Of a DNA stretch of 64,000 nucleotides, positions 20,747 to 32,683 are shown one piece after another (positions within the stretch are counted from its first letter, which is position 1; every line of letters begins with the position of its first letter). This DNA is from Mesorhizobium sp. WSM3862 (GTDB lineage: Bacteria > Pseudomonadota > Alphaproteobacteria > Rhizobiales > Rhizobiaceae). Location of the stretch: contig NZ_NSGE01000005.1 of NCBI RefSeq assembly GCF_002294985.1, forward strand, positions 15,001 to 79,000. Reading direction: 5' to 3'. A program made the position numbers and the translations under genes. A model generated the notes under the pieces. That model was not told the DNA's origin. It worked only from the letters and a program-made list of their open reading frames with translations, and made no database searches.

Positions 20747-21511
20747 CTATATAGTTGCAGACTCATCGGCCCGGAAGTCCCCCGGCAGGACGCGGGCAAA
20801 GGTCAGCACGTCGACCGCTCCGGCGCCGCCTTTCTTCAGCGCCTTGGCCACCGACCGCACCGTGGCGCCGGTGGTGAAGACGTCGTCGATGACGAGCACC
20901 CTTCGGCCGGCGATCTCGATTTCCGCCTCGGGCCGGACGCGGAAGGCGGCGCGCACATTCTCCTCGCGTTCGTGCCGCTCCAGCCCGACCTGCTGGCGGG
21001 TGAGTTTTACGCGCCTCACCGCAGCCGGCGCGAAAGGCAGGCCGCTCAGCTTCGAAACCGCCCGTGCCAGCTCCGCCGACTGGTTGAACTGCCGCCGGAA
21101 GAAGCGTCGCCAATGCAGCGGCACCGGGACCACGACATCGGCTTCAGCGATCAGTTCGGCGCCGGCGCGCATCATCCAGCGCGCCATCCAGGGCGCGAGA
21201 TCGGTGCGATCCTGGTATTTCAGCCCTTGCACCATCTGGCGCGCGACCCCTGAATAGACGACCGCCGCCCGCGCCCGCTCGAAAGGCGGCGGATCGGCGA
21301 TCGCTTCGGCGGAAAGAAAACCGTCGCCCATGTCATGCGTGAACGGCGTGCCCATAACCGGACACCAAGGCTTCTCCAGCAGCCGAAGCTTCGGCCAGCA
21401 GGCGCCGCACAGCACGCCAGGCTGCGAGACGTGGCGGCGGCAGCCGGCACAGACCGGCGGAAACAACAGGCGCGCCGGCCAGCCCAGAGCCTGCCGCGCC
21501 ATGTCCTTCAT
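20747..21511 (-). CDS. ComF family phosphoribosyltransferase-like protein
   Basis: About 254 residues. An N-terminal zinc-finger-like part (CAGCRR...CGACW) is followed by a PRTase type I domain with the PRPP loop VLVIDDVFTTGATV. ComF proteins have roles linked to DNA uptake or repair, but no competence genes are nearby. The start is uncertain: an ATG at 21511 fits family length, and another at 21577 would add 22 residues. It is divergent from the methyltransferase at 21612. Confidence 0.83.
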   Translation of the reverse strand: MKDMARQALGWPARLLFPPVCAGCRRHVSQPGVLCGACWPKLRLLEKPWCPVMGTPFTHDMGDGFLSAEAIADPPPFERARAAVVYSGVARQMVQGLKYQDRTDLAPWMARWMMRAGAELIAEADVVVPVPLHWRRFFRRQFNQSAELARAVSKLSGLPFAPAAVRRVKLTRQQVGLERHEREENVRAAFRVRPEAEIEIAGRRVLVIDDVFTTGATVRSVAKALKKGGAGAVDVLTFARVLPGDFRADESATI

Positions 21512-21611
21512 CGCAATGGTCTTGATCTTGCGCACCGGATCGGCCACGTGAAGCGAAACCCCGCGCCACCATAGCATCGGTCCGGCATGCGCCGACAACA
21601 GGAATAACCCA

Positions 21612-22484
21612 TTGCAGCCTTTGATCGACACGGAGCTCTGGCTTGCGCACAAGCGCCGGGCGCTGATGCACCCGGTCGACGGAGCCGATTTCCTGATGCG
21701 GCGGGCAGCCGAGGACCTTGCCGACCGGCTGGGCGCCGTCGAGCGCAAATTCGGCAAGGCGGCGGCGCTGTTTTGCCAGACATCGGCTGCGGCCAGGGTG
21801 CTCGCCGGCAGCGGCAAGGTGGCCGACACAGTGCGCGTGGAAACAGACGGTGCCTTCCTTGCCGGAGAAGCCGGCATGGTCGCCCCGGCGGAGACCGTGC
21901 CGTTCGAGGCGGAGAGCCTCGATCTTGTCGTCTCGCTGCTGTCGCTGCAGGCGATGAACGACATCCCCGGCGTGCTGGCGCAGATCCGCCGCGCGCTGAG
22001 GCCCGATGGGCTGTTCCTCGGCGCTTTAGCCGGTGCCGGCACGCTTTCCGAGTTGCGCGAGAGCCTGCTTGCCGCCGAGACCGAGCTTTACGGTGGCGCG
22101 AGCCCTCGCGTCCTGCCGTTCACCGATGTGCGCGACGCCGGCGCGCTGCTGCAGCGGGCCGGCCTGGCGCTGCCGGTCGCCGACGTGGAGATGGTCACGG
22201 TGCGCTACGAATCGCTGTTCGGGCTTGCCGCCGACCTGCGCGCCATGGGCGAGACCAGCCCGCTTTTGGACCGCAGCCGGCGTCCCGCCACCCGGCGGCT
22301 GTTCGCCCGCGCCGCCGAAATTTATGCCGATCGGTTTTCCGACCCGGACGGCCGCATCCGGGCAAGCTTTTCGATTGTGTGGATGTCCGGCTGGGCGCCC
22401 GATGCCTCACAGCAGAAGCCGCTGAAGCCTGGCTCGGCCAGGGTCTCGCTGAAGACGATCCTCGAGAAGCCGACGGGGCACTGA
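21612..22484 (+). CDS. SAM-dependent methyltransferase (BioC/NDUFAF5-like)
   Basis: 290 residues. The N-terminal block LIDTELWLAHKRRAL...FLMRRAAEDLADRLGAVERKFG and the later SLDLVVSLLSLQAMNDIPGVLAQIRRALRPDGLFLGALAG match the methyltransferase family that includes the complex I assembly factor NDUFAF5 and BioC-like proteins. The glycine-rich motif I is poorly conserved. No ATG precedes the conserved N-terminus, so the TTG at 21612 with AGGA 9 bp upstream is the likely start. The target is unknown. Confidence 0.82.
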   Translation: MQPLIDTELWLAHKRRALMHPVDGADFLMRRAAEDLADRLGAVERKFGKAAALFCQTSAAARVLAGSGKVADTVRVETDGAFLAGEAGMVAPAETVPFEAESLDLVVSLLSLQAMNDIPGVLAQIRRALRPDGLFLGALAGAGTLSELRESLLAAETELYGGASPRVLPFTDVRDAGALLQRAGLALPVADVEMVTVRYESLFGLAADLRAMGETSPLLDRSRRPATRRLFARAAEIYADRFSDPDGRIRASFSIVWMSGWAPDASQQKPLKPGSARVSLKTILEKPTGH

Positions 22485-22513
22485 CCATGCGCGCCGCGGT
22501 CTGACCGATGCGG

Positions 22514-22702
22514 TCAGTGCTGGGCAAAGGCGTTGGCAAGCCTGCTGTTGTTGTCGGAGAACAGCCACTGGATCGCGTCGGCGGCCTTGCCGACGCCGCC
22601 GACGATTGCAAGCGACAGCACGGCAACGATCAGGCCATATTCGATGGCCGTGGCGCCTGATTCATCTTCTATGAATTGCTGCAGCAGGTTTTTCATGGTC
22701 AT
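22514..22702 (-). CDS. Flp/Fap-type pilin
   Basis: 62 residues. A short N-terminal leader is followed by DESGATAIEYGLIVAVLSLAIVGG, the type IVb prepilin signature with cleavage before the A-T-A-I-E-Y-G-L-I hydrophobic stem, which includes the conserved E and Y. It would be the major subunit of Tad/Flp adhesion pili, but no cpa/tad assembly genes lie in the window, so this is an orphan copy. The ATG at 22702 has GAGGG close upstream. Confidence 0.88.
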   Translation of the reverse strand: MTMKNLLQQFIEDESGATAIEYGLIVAVLSLAIVGGVGKAADAIQWLFSDNNSRLANAFAQH

Positions 22703-22807
22703 CGATCCCTCTTGGCGGGAACCATAGCGCCTACCCGTTAAGAAAGGTTAACGGCAAAAGCTTAACGGGCGGTGAAATAGCGGTTTCTTGCTGAATTTAT
22801 TAACCAA

Positions 22808-23125
22808 TTAGCACTCGCCGTAGCGGCTGCCATCGTTGCGGATTACGCAAACGGAACTTGGCAGCGGCTGCAGCACGCTTCGCCGCAGGGTGTAGGTATC
22901 GCGGCGACCGATCGAACCGGTGCTGCTTAGGTCGAGTCCGCCGGTCAAGCTCTCGCGCGCGCCCTGCGGACGCAACTGGCTGTCCAGGAAAGGCGTCGCG
23001 ATCAGAGCCAGCGCCACCGCGGCCGACCCGAAAAGCAGGGTGATCCGCAAGATACCCATGCCGGCATCGGCGGCGCGGAAAGCGCGATCGGGCCGGATCG
23101 AGTCCCATTCTCTGTCGAGGCTCAT
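22808..23125 (-). CDS. Small membrane-anchored hypothetical protein
   Basis: 105 residues with one membrane span (about 25-43, ILRITLLFGSAAVALALIA) and a small soluble C-terminal part containing two cysteines (SVCVIRNDGSRYGEC). No known domain recognised. The ATG at 23125 has GGAG 8 bp upstream, and GATTGG/CCAATC form a small palindrome around that site. It lies upstream of the Flp pilin gene on the same strand, 105 bp away, so a link to pilus biology is possible but unproven. Confidence 0.7.
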   Translation of the reverse strand: MSLDREWDSIRPDRAFRAADAGMGILRITLLFGSAAVALALIATPFLDSQLRPQGARESLTGGLDLSSTGSIGRRDTYTLRRSVLQPLPSSVCVIRNDGSRYGEC

Positions 23126-23278
23126 GGATTGGCTCCAATCAAAATCGGCATGCCGCCACGCGGACGATTCGCGTCAATTTTCCATGTCGAGATAAATCTT
23201 CCATTAACGCTGCCTAAAGCAGACGGAGCAAACGGCAGCTTGGACTGCGTTTGGTGAAACGCTGAACGGCTGTGACGA

Positions 23279-23701
23279 TCACAAGAGATCGATGAGGAAC
23301 TGGATCAGCGGCGCGTCCGCCGGCGGCATCGGGTAGTCGCGCATCTGGCGCGGCCTGACCCATTTCAGCCCCTGCCCTTCCCTCGGCTGCGCGATGCCGC
23401 GGAAGCGCCGGCAGATGTAGAGCGGCATCAGCAGGTGGAAATGGTCATAGCTGTGGCTGGCGAAGGTGAGCGGCGCCAGGCAGGGGATCTCGGTCTCGAT
23501 ACCGAGCTCCTCATGCAGCTCGCGCACCAGGCATTCCTCGGGCGTCTCGCCTGGCTCGACCTTGCCGCCCGGAAACTCCCAAAGGCCGGCGAGCTGCTTG
23601 CCCTCGGGACGCTGCGCCAGAAGCACGCGTCGGTCGGCATCCACCAGCGCGCAGGCCGCGACAAGAAGCAGGCGCTTTCCGGCTGGCGTGATCTCGCTCA
23701 T
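23279..23701 (-). CDS. mutT: (Deoxy)nucleoside triphosphate pyrophosphohydrolase, MutT type
   Basis: 140 residues with the full Nudix box G(x5)E(x7)REUxEExGU (GKVEPGETPEECLVRELHEELG). The context VAACALVDADRRVLLAQRPEGKQLAGLWEFPGG is typical of MutT, which removes 8-oxo-dGTP. The start overlaps the stop of the GNAT gene by 4 bp (ATGA). It is the third gene of an argJ-GNAT-mutT operon, as in other Rhizobiales. Confidence 0.93.
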   Translation of the reverse strand: MSEITPAGKRLLLVAACALVDADRRVLLAQRPEGKQLAGLWEFPGGKVEPGETPEECLVRELHEELGIETEIPCLAPLTFASHSYDHFHLLMPLYICRRFRGIAQPREGQGLKWVRPRQMRDYPMPPADAPLIQFLIDLL

Positions 23702-24477
23702 GCGTCCGGCCGCCGGCGATAATGGTAGCGATAGACTTCCTCGAAGCCGAGCGACCGGTAGAGCGACAGCGCCGCAACATTGCCGGCTTCCACCTGCAGC
23801 CAGGCTTCGCGCGCGCCGCGCAGCCTGGCCCATTTCAGCGCCGACAGGATGAGGTTGCGGCCATGGCCCTTTTTGCGCGCCGATTTTTCGGTGGCCACCT
23901 CGAACAGGCCGGCGAGATCGCCGTCGTGGACGCAGATCAGCGTTGCCAGCGGCTCATTGCCGTCCTCGAGCGCAAACAGCCCCGCCTCAGGCTGGATTGC
24001 GCCGATGACTTCCGAGAGGCCGGCTCGCAGCGAGGCGTCCGAGCCGTTCGTCCTGATCGCCGCGCCGATGAAGCGGCTGATGTCTTTCAGCGGAATCTGG
24101 TCCATCGCGGCGTCGAGTTGCGCCTCCTTGAGCGGCAGACGCATCACCACCGATTCGTCGAACCGGCTCCAGCCTGCATCGTCGAGATGCGTCGACAGCA
24201 CCTGCCCCGAAAGCGGCGACATACGAAAGGTCAGCGGCCGGCCGTAAGCCTCGAAGCGACGGCTGGCGCGCACGATGCGTTCGGCAATGGCATGCGTGTC
24301 GCCGGGATCGAGCGGATTGACCGAATTCAGGCGCTTCGCCGGATGGCCCGCCGTCAGCCGCACCAGCCATGTCCCGTCATAGTGAACGGCCGCCGCCGGC
24401 CAGGCGCGAAAGCCCGCCGCCTCGTAGCGGCGCACGATCGCGAGCACGCTTGCCGGATGCGTCGACACCGGTGCCAT
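23698..24477 (-). CDS. GNAT family N-acetyltransferase
   Basis: 259 residues. The C-terminal half holds the acetyl-CoA binding region (VATEKSARKKGHGRNLILSALKWARLRGAREAWLQVEAGNVAALSLYRSLGF). The N-terminal part resembles the variable half of tandem GNAT proteins. The substrate is unknown. Its ATG shares one base with the argJ stop (TGATG) and its stop overlaps mutT, so it is translationally coupled on both sides. Confidence 0.87.
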   Translation of the reverse strand: MAPVSTHPASVLAIVRRYEAAGFRAWPAAAVHYDGTWLVRLTAGHPAKRLNSVNPLDPGDTHAIAERIVRASRRFEAYGRPLTFRMSPLSGQVLSTHLDDAGWSRFDESVVMRLPLKEAQLDAAMDQIPLKDISRFIGAAIRTNGSDASLRAGLSEVIGAIQPEAGLFALEDGNEPLATLICVHDGDLAGLFEVATEKSARKKGHGRNLILSALKWARLRGAREAWLQVEAGNVAALSLYRSLGFEEVYRYHYRRRPDA

Positions 24478-25718
24478 CAGCTCCGGTAGTCGCCATTGAT
24501 GGCGACATATTCCTTGGTGAGGTCGCAGGTCCACACCGTCGCCTTGCCGCGGCCGATGCCAAGGTCGGCGCGGATGCGGATGTCGTCGCGCTTCATATAG
24601 GCCGAGGTCGCTTCTTCCGAGTAAGCCGGATCGCGCTCGCCCTCATGCGCCAGCCGATTGTCGCCGAACCAGATCGACAGCCGGTCGCGGTCGGCAGGCT
24701 CGCCGGCCTTGCCGACGGCCATGACGACGCGGCCCCAATTGGCGTCCTCGCCGGCGACCGCCGTCTTGACCAGCGGCGAGTTGGCGATCGAAAGCGCGAC
24801 GCGCTTGGCCGAGCGCGCGGATTTGGCGCCGGTGACGGTGACCTCGACCTGCTTGCGCGCGCCTTCGCCGTCGCGCACCACCTGCAGCGCCAGCGACTTC
24901 AGCACCTTGCCGAGTGCGCGGCGGAAGGCGCCGAGCCGCGCATCTTTCGGGTCGCTGATCTGGGGTGCGCCGCGCGAACCAGCCTTGCCGGTGGCGAAGA
25001 AGAGCAGCGTGTCGCTGGTCGAGGTGTCGCTGTCGACGGTGACCGCGTTGAAGGTCTTTGCCGTGCCGCGCGACAACAGATCCTGCAGCACCGGGGCTGC
25101 GATCGGCGCGTCGGTGGCGATGAAGGAGAGCATCGTGGCCATATCGGGCGCGATCATGCCGGCGCCCTTGGCGATGCCGTTGATGGTGACGTCGGCGTCG
25201 CCGAGCTTCACCATCTGGGTCGCCACCTTCGGATAGGTGTCCGTGGTCATGATGGCCTTCGCCGCCTCGGTCCACAGGTCCGGCTTGCCGTCCTTCACCA
25301 GGCCGGCGAGCAGATGGCTGAATTTGTTGGTGTCGAGCGGCTCGCCGATGACGCCGGTCGAGGCCAGGAACACTTCGCTCTCGGAGCATCCGGCGGCCTT
25401 CGCCGCCGCCTCGCCGGTCAACGCCGTCGAGGCGCGGCCTTTCTTGCCGGTGAAGGCGTTGGCATTGCCGGAATTCACCACCAGCACGCGCGCCTTGCCG
25501 GCGGACAGGTTCTGGCGGCAGTAGTCGACCGGCGCCGAGGGGCATTTCGACTTGGTGAAGACACCGGCGACGGCCGTGCCGGGATCGAAGATCATGGCAA
25601 GCAGATCGGTGCGATTGCGATATTTGATCCCGGCCTCGGCGGTAGCGATGCGCACGCCCTCGATGACCGGCATCTTGGGATATTTCTTCGGTGCGAGCGG
25701 CGAAATCGTTGCGGACAT
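24477..25718 (-). CDS. argJ: Bifunctional ornithine acetyltransferase / N-acetylglutamate synthase
   Basis: 413 residues. ArgJ is autoproteolysed before a Thr in the motif [13 protein letters not shown] (near residue 223), giving alpha and beta chains. The oxyanion-hole region STGVIGEPL is present. It recycles the acetyl group in arginine synthesis. The ATG at 25718 starts [14 protein letters not shown], the usual N-terminus. First gene of the argJ-GNAT-mutT operon, lying downstream of the parvulin gene. Confidence 0.96.
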   Translation of the reverse strand: MSATISPLAPKKYPKMPVIEGVRIATAEAGIKYRNRTDLLAMIFDPGTAVAGVFTKSKCPSAPVDYCRQNLSAGKARVLVVNSGNANAFTGKKGRASTALTGEAAAKAAGCSESEVFLASTGVIGEPLDTNKFSHLLAGLVKDGKPDLWTEAAKAIMTTDTYPKVATQMVKLGDADVTINGIAKGAGMIAPDMATMLSFIATDAPIAAPVLQDLLSRGTAKTFNAVTVDSDTSTSDTLLFFATGKAGSRGAPQISDPKDARLGAFRRALGKVLKSLALQVVRDGEGARKQVEVTVTGAKSARSAKRVALSIANSPLVKTAVAGEDANWGRVVMAVGKAGEPADRDRLSIWFGDNRLAHEGERDPAYSEEATSAYMKRDDIRIRADLGIGRGKATVWTCDLTKEYVAINGDYRS

Positions 25719-25847
25719 GGGACCCCGGAGCGGCAGAACGCAAATAGGAGGCCGGTTTGCCCGATAGCGCGCGCTGGCGCAAGAGCGTTCTGGCCGCGCT
25801 TCATGGGCTCTCGGGGTGCGCGGCATAGCGCGCGCCTGAAATGCGAA

Positions 25848-25867
25848 AGGGCGCCCGAAGGCGCCCT
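25848..25867 (-). terminator. Hairpin terminator after the parvulin gene
   Basis: Perfect 8-bp arms AGGGCGCC and GGCGCCCT enclose a UUCG tetraloop on the minus strand (C-UUCG-G, unusually stable). It lies 27 bp past the parvulin stop. The T-run that follows is short (TTTCGC), so termination may be partial. Confidence 0.6.
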
Positions 25868-25893
25868 GAGCAGCATGTTTCAGGCTGGCCGGC

Positions 25894-26811
25894 TTACTTG
25901 CCGCTCTCCAGCGTGTCGACCGCCGACTTCAGCTTCGCGTCCGGGATCTCGATCTTGGCGGCGCCGCGCAATTCCTTGACCATGGCGAAATACTTGTCGC
26001 GGATGACGGCCTGCTTGGCCTGGTCCTTGACGTCGTCGAAGGCCGGCGGCTGCTTGGCGCGCTTGTCCTCGACCTTGATGACATGCCAGCCGAACTGCGA
26101 CTGCACCGGCTCCTTGCTGTACTTGCCGACATCAAGCGCAAACGCGGCCTTGTCGAACTCCGGCACCATCTGTCCGGGACCGAACCAGCCGAGGTCGCCG
26201 CCATTCGACTTGCCGCTCGGGTCGCTGGTGTGCTCGTTGGCGAGCTTCTGGAAATCGGCGCCGCCGTCGAGCTGCTTGATGATCGCCTCGGCTTCTTCCT
26301 TCGTCTTCACGAGGATGTGACGGGCGTGGATCTCATTGACCGGCGGCGTGTTGGCGATTTCCTGGTCGTAGCGGGCGCGGACATCTGCATCCGTCACCTT
26401 GTCGACGACTTCCTTCTCGACGACCTCGCCGTGCAGGGCGCGCTGCTGCAGGAAGGCCATTCGACGCAGGAAATCGGCGTCCTTGTCGAGGCCGCTGTCG
26501 ACCGCTTTCTTGGCCATGACGCGGATTTCAATGGCCGCCGAAAGAGCAGCGGCGCGGCGCTGTTCCGGCGGCAGCTGCGCGAACTGCTGCGACAGTTCGC
26601 CTTCGGCCAGCGCGAGGTCGGCCTCGGTCAGCTTCTCGCCGTTGATGGTGGCGACCACGGCGTTGGGATCTACGGGAGCGGCTGCGGGAGCCGCTGCGCC
26701 CGGCTGGGCGGGCTTGGTTTCCTGCGCCATCAGGGGCGACAGCGAAAGAGCCGAGAGCCCGAAGGCCAAGCCAAGGCTGGCGAGCGACGCGCGGCGGAAC
26801 GACAGGGACAT
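25894..26811 (-). CDS. Periplasmic parvulin-type peptidyl-prolyl isomerase
   Basis: 305 residues. A signal peptide ([22 protein letters not shown]) is followed by a P/A-rich linker, a SurA-like N-terminal helical domain and a PpiC rotamase domain with [34 protein letters not shown] and TQFGWHVI-like [12 protein letters not shown]. It assists folding of exported proteins. The ATG at 26811 is preferred over the adjacent TTG. It is divergent from secA, giving two secretion-linked genes back to back. Confidence 0.93.
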   Translation of the reverse strand: MSLSFRRASLASLGLAFGLSALSLSPLMAQETKPAQPGAAAPAAAPVDPNAVVATINGEKLTEADLALAEGELSQQFAQLPPEQRRAAALSAAIEIRVMAKKAVDSGLDKDADFLRRMAFLQQRALHGEVVEKEVVDKVTDADVRARYDQEIANTPPVNEIHARHILVKTKEEAEAIIKQLDGGADFQKLANEHTSDPSGKSNGGDLGWFGPGQMVPEFDKAAFALDVGKYSKEPVQSQFGWHVIKVEDKRAKQPPAFDDVKDQAKQAVIRDKYFAMVKELRGAAKIEIPDAKLKSAVDTLESGK

Positions 26812-27074
26812 CAAGATAACTCCAATGGGGATTGCCGATAAGGATCGCTTGAACGGGAAGGTTCCAGATCAGTCCGATTGTGGCGGAATTTGGCGCTGCC
26901 CATAGGGCTAACGCGGCGTTGACATCAGTTGAGCCCCCTCTTATCTGTCCAACGACTTGGCGTCCAGAACCGTTTTCCGGGCGCTTTTTGCGTTTGTCCG
27001 CATTCACGCGGATTTGATGGGCCCGCCAGGCGCCTGTCGCAAACGGCTAAAATTGCTATCGAAAGGACCATTGG

Positions 27075-29807
<2,733 letters not shown>

Positions 29808-29819
29808 TCCCCTTCCCTT

Positions 29820-29846
29820 CTTCTCCCCGGATATGACGGGGAGAAG
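29820..29846. repeat. Inverted repeat (CTTCTCCCCG type) after secA
   Basis: Perfect 10-bp arms CTTCTCCCCG and CGGGGAGAAG with a 7-nt loop, starting 13 bp after the secA stop. Similar TTCTCCCCGT palindromes occur at 38687-38794. This is a common rhizobial extragenic palindrome that can fold as a terminator-like hairpin but lacks a T-run. Confidence 0.65.
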
Positions 29847-29929
29847 GAAGCCCTCCACCCAACCGTTTCTTAATGTGTTTCGCATACACCGAAACCTTGG
29901 AAACAGGCGGAAAACGGAGAGTACTCGGG

Positions 29930-31333
29930 GTGCGCTTTTCCGCGGCGACGACTGCCGGGCGGTTCTTGCCGCAGCGCTGGGCGCTGCGCATGCGGCCGCT
30001 GCTTGGCCGCATCGACGCCGTGCTGTTCAGCGCCGACGAACGCGGCGAAGCCGGCCGCATGTCGCTGATCGCATTCACCATCCGCATCGTCAGCGCGGTC
30101 ATCGCCTTCGTCAGCCAGGTGCTGATGGCACGCTGGATGGGCTCGTTCGAATACGGCATCTTCGTGCTGGTCTGGGTGACGATGGTCATCGTCGGCAACC
30201 TCGCCTGCCTCGGCTTCCACACCTCGGTCATCCGTTTCATTCCCGAATATCGCGAGCGCGGCATGCTCGCCGAGCTGCGCGGCATCGTGCTGGCGAGCCG
30301 GCTGTTCGTGCTGGTCGCCTCGACGGTGATCGCGGGGCTGGGCGCGCTCGGCGTCTGGCTCGCCTCGCCCTGGATCGAGAACTACTACGTCATTCCCTTC
30401 ATCCTCGGTGTCATCTGCCTGCCGATGATCGCGATGGGCGACCTCCTGCAGGGACTGGCGCGGGCGAACTCATGGGCGCTGTTCGCGCTGTCGCCGACCT
30501 ATCTGGTGCGGCCGGTGCTGATCCTGGTGTTCATGGCGCTTATGCTCGCCATGCACTACGTGCCGGATGCCAAGACCGCGATCTTCGCCTCGATCGCCGC
30601 CACCTATGCCACGACGCTCGGCCAGCTGATGGGCGTCACCTCGCGCATGGACAAGCAGATCCCGGCCGGGCCGATGACCGTGCATTTCGGCCGGTGGTTC
30701 CTGGTCTCGCTGCCGATCTTCCTGGTCGAGAGTTTTTTCTTCCTGCTCACCAATGCCGACGTGCTGATGGTTGGCGCCTATCTCGAGCCCAATGACGTCG
30801 CCGTCTATTTCGCCACCGTGAAAACGCTGGCTCTGGTGCATTTCGTCTATTTCGCCGTCAAGGCGGGCGTTGCCCAGCGCTATGCGCAATTCACCCATGG
30901 CGAGCCGGAAAGGCTCGCCGCCTTCGCCCGCGAGACCGTCTCCTGGACCTTCTGGCCCTCGCTTGCGATGGCGCTGCTGGTGCTGGCGCTCGGCGAGCCG
31001 ATGCTGGTGCTGTTCGGCCCTGAATTCACCGCCGGCTATCCGCTGCTTTTCCTGCTGGTCTTCGGCGTCGTCGCGCGCGGCGCCGTCGGCCCCTGCGAAA
31101 GCTTGCTCACCATGAGCGGCAACCAGAACATCTGCGCCGCCGTCTATGCCATGACGCTCGCGCTGAATATCGCTCTCAATGTGGTTCTGATCCCGCTCTT
31201 CGGCCTCTGGGGCGCGGCGATCGCCACCAGCCTCGCCATGGTCTTCGAGGCCGGCGCGCTGTCCTTCACCGTCTGGCGCAAGCTCGGCATCGTCATGGCG
31301 ATCTTCGTGCCCGCAAATAAGGAAGTCGCCTGA
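29930..31333 (+). CDS. Lipopolysaccharide/polysaccharide flippase (MOP family)
   Basis: 467 residues from a GTG at 29930 with GGAGA 9 bp upstream; an ATG at 29873 would add 19 residues. About 12-14 membrane helices and the Wzx/MATE-like Polysacc_synt pattern (ISAVIAFVSQVLMARWMGSFEYGIFVLVWVT; FVARGAVGPCESLLTMSGNQN region) mark a flippase for lipid-linked glycans. The stop shares a base with the next gene (TGATG), so the two are coupled. No glycosyltransferase is nearby, and the glycan substrate is unknown. Confidence 0.85.
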   Translation: MRFSAATTAGRFLPQRWALRMRPLLGRIDAVLFSADERGEAGRMSLIAFTIRIVSAVIAFVSQVLMARWMGSFEYGIFVLVWVTMVIVGNLACLGFHTSVIRFIPEYRERGMLAELRGIVLASRLFVLVASTVIAGLGALGVWLASPWIENYYVIPFILGVICLPMIAMGDLLQGLARANSWALFALSPTYLVRPVLILVFMALMLAMHYVPDAKTAIFASIAATYATTLGQLMGVTSRMDKQIPAGPMTVHFGRWFLVSLPIFLVESFFFLLTNADVLMVGAYLEPNDVAVYFATVKTLALVHFVYFAVKAGVAQRYAQFTHGEPERLAAFARETVSWTFWPSLAMALLVLALGEPMLVLFGPEFTAGYPLLFLLVFGVVARGAVGPCESLLTMSGNQNICAAVYAMTLALNIALNVVLIPLFGLWGAAIATSLAMVFEAGALSFTVWRKLGIVMAIFVPANKEVA

Positions 31334-32613
31334 TGGCCGCCATTCCGCTGCTTGAAGAGACCAGCGGCGGCCCCGCCGGCGCCATGGTGTCGGGCCTTGC
31401 CGGCCTCGTCAGGGAGGCCGATCCCGCCCATATCGAGCTCTTCGCCAACAACCGGCCGGAGCGCAAGCTCGCGATCTATCCCGCCTCGGCCGGCTTCGAC
31501 CTGGTCGAGGAGCTCGACTATCTTAGCGCTCGCACGATCGAGCCCAACGTCTTCTTCAACCCGCGCTTCCTGGCGCCGGCCATGCCGAGGCTCGAGGACC
31601 GCGAAGTGCGGCTGGCCGTGATCCGCGACGGCGACGAGTTCCGCAACCGGCTGCGGCTCCTTGTGCCGTTCTCGGTTGAGCGCCCCGCAATTCCGCTCGG
31701 CGTGCCGGTCATGCGCACATGGTCGAGCCCGTTCGGCCCGCTCGGCACGCCGCTGGTCGATCGTGATGATCCGGTCGGCGTCATCGAGGATTTCTTCTCG
31801 ATGCTGTCCAGGCCGCATCTCAAATTGCCGAAGGTCTTCGTGCTCCCCGACATCAAGCTGGACGGCCCGGTGGCGAGCCTGCTCACCTCCTTTGCCGACA
31901 GCCGCGGCCTGACCCTGGTCGTCACCGGCAAGGCCGAGCGCCCCGTGCTGGAAAGCGATGCCGATGGCGACGACTACCTCAAGGCCTCGCTGCGCCCGCA
32001 TCACTATCGTGAATTCCGCCGGCTGAAGCGGCGCCTCGCCGGCCTTGGCAAGCTGGACCATGTGGTGGCGCGCGGACCGGACGAGATCCGCCACGCCATC
32101 GAAAGCTTCCTGACACTGGAGGCGGCCGGCTGGAAGGGCCGCGAGCGCACGGCCATGGCGATCGACCGCTACCGCGCCGCCTTCGCCCGCGAGGCGGTGC
32201 ACAGGCTCGCCGAGCACGACATGTGCCGCATCCACACACTGACGCTCGAGGGCCGTACGATCGCTTCTCTCGTCGTCTTCGTCGAAGCGGGCGTCGCCTA
32301 CACCTGGAAGACGGCTTATGACGAGACGCTCTCGGCCTATTCGCCGGGCACACTGCTGATGATCGAGGTGACCAAGCAGCATCTCGATGATCCTAATGTC
32401 GCCATGACCGATTCCTGCGCGGTGCCCGACCATCCGGTGATGAGTCGCCTGTGGACGGAGCGCAAGCCGATGGGCACGCTGGTGGTCGGCCTGACGCCCG
32501 ACGCCGACCGGCCGGCCCGCCAGGCGGCCTCGCAGCTCCATCTCTACCGCGAGACCCGCAACATGGCGCGGCTCCTGCGCAATCGCATGCGGAGCCTCTT
32601 GAAAAGGCGCTAG
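31333..32613 (+). CDS. GNAT/FemAB-like acyltransferase (CelD/BcsL type)
   Basis: 426 residues. The C-terminal half resembles the Acetyltransf_6 / BioF2-like family (FLTLEAAGWKGRERTAMA...FAREAVHRLAEHDMCRIHTLTLEGRTIASLVVF), which is associated with extracellular polysaccharide genes. It probably acylates or amino-acylates a glycan or carrier made accessible by the flippase. The start overlaps the flippase stop by one base, which supports a shared pathway. Confidence 0.8.
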   Translation: MAAIPLLEETSGGPAGAMVSGLAGLVREADPAHIELFANNRPERKLAIYPASAGFDLVEELDYLSARTIEPNVFFNPRFLAPAMPRLEDREVRLAVIRDGDEFRNRLRLLVPFSVERPAIPLGVPVMRTWSSPFGPLGTPLVDRDDPVGVIEDFFSMLSRPHLKLPKVFVLPDIKLDGPVASLLTSFADSRGLTLVVTGKAERPVLESDADGDDYLKASLRPHHYREFRRLKRRLAGLGKLDHVVARGPDEIRHAIESFLTLEAAGWKGRERTAMAIDRYRAAFAREAVHRLAEHDMCRIHTLTLEGRTIASLVVFVEAGVAYTWKTAYDETLSAYSPGTLLMIEVTKQHLDDPNVAMTDSCAVPDHPVMSRLWTERKPMGTLVVGLTPDADRPARQAASQLHLYRETRNMARLLRNRMRSLLKRR

Positions 32614-32683
32614 CTGAAAGGCCGCATACCGGCTATGGCATCCGGCGGCCGAGCCGCCATGCCTTCTTCACAAAGCAATCCAG

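Noticed and set aside
20747..21511. ComF-like gene as sign of a competence locus
   Set aside because: No comEA, comEC or other uptake gene is in the window; ComF homologues are widespread outside competence loci.
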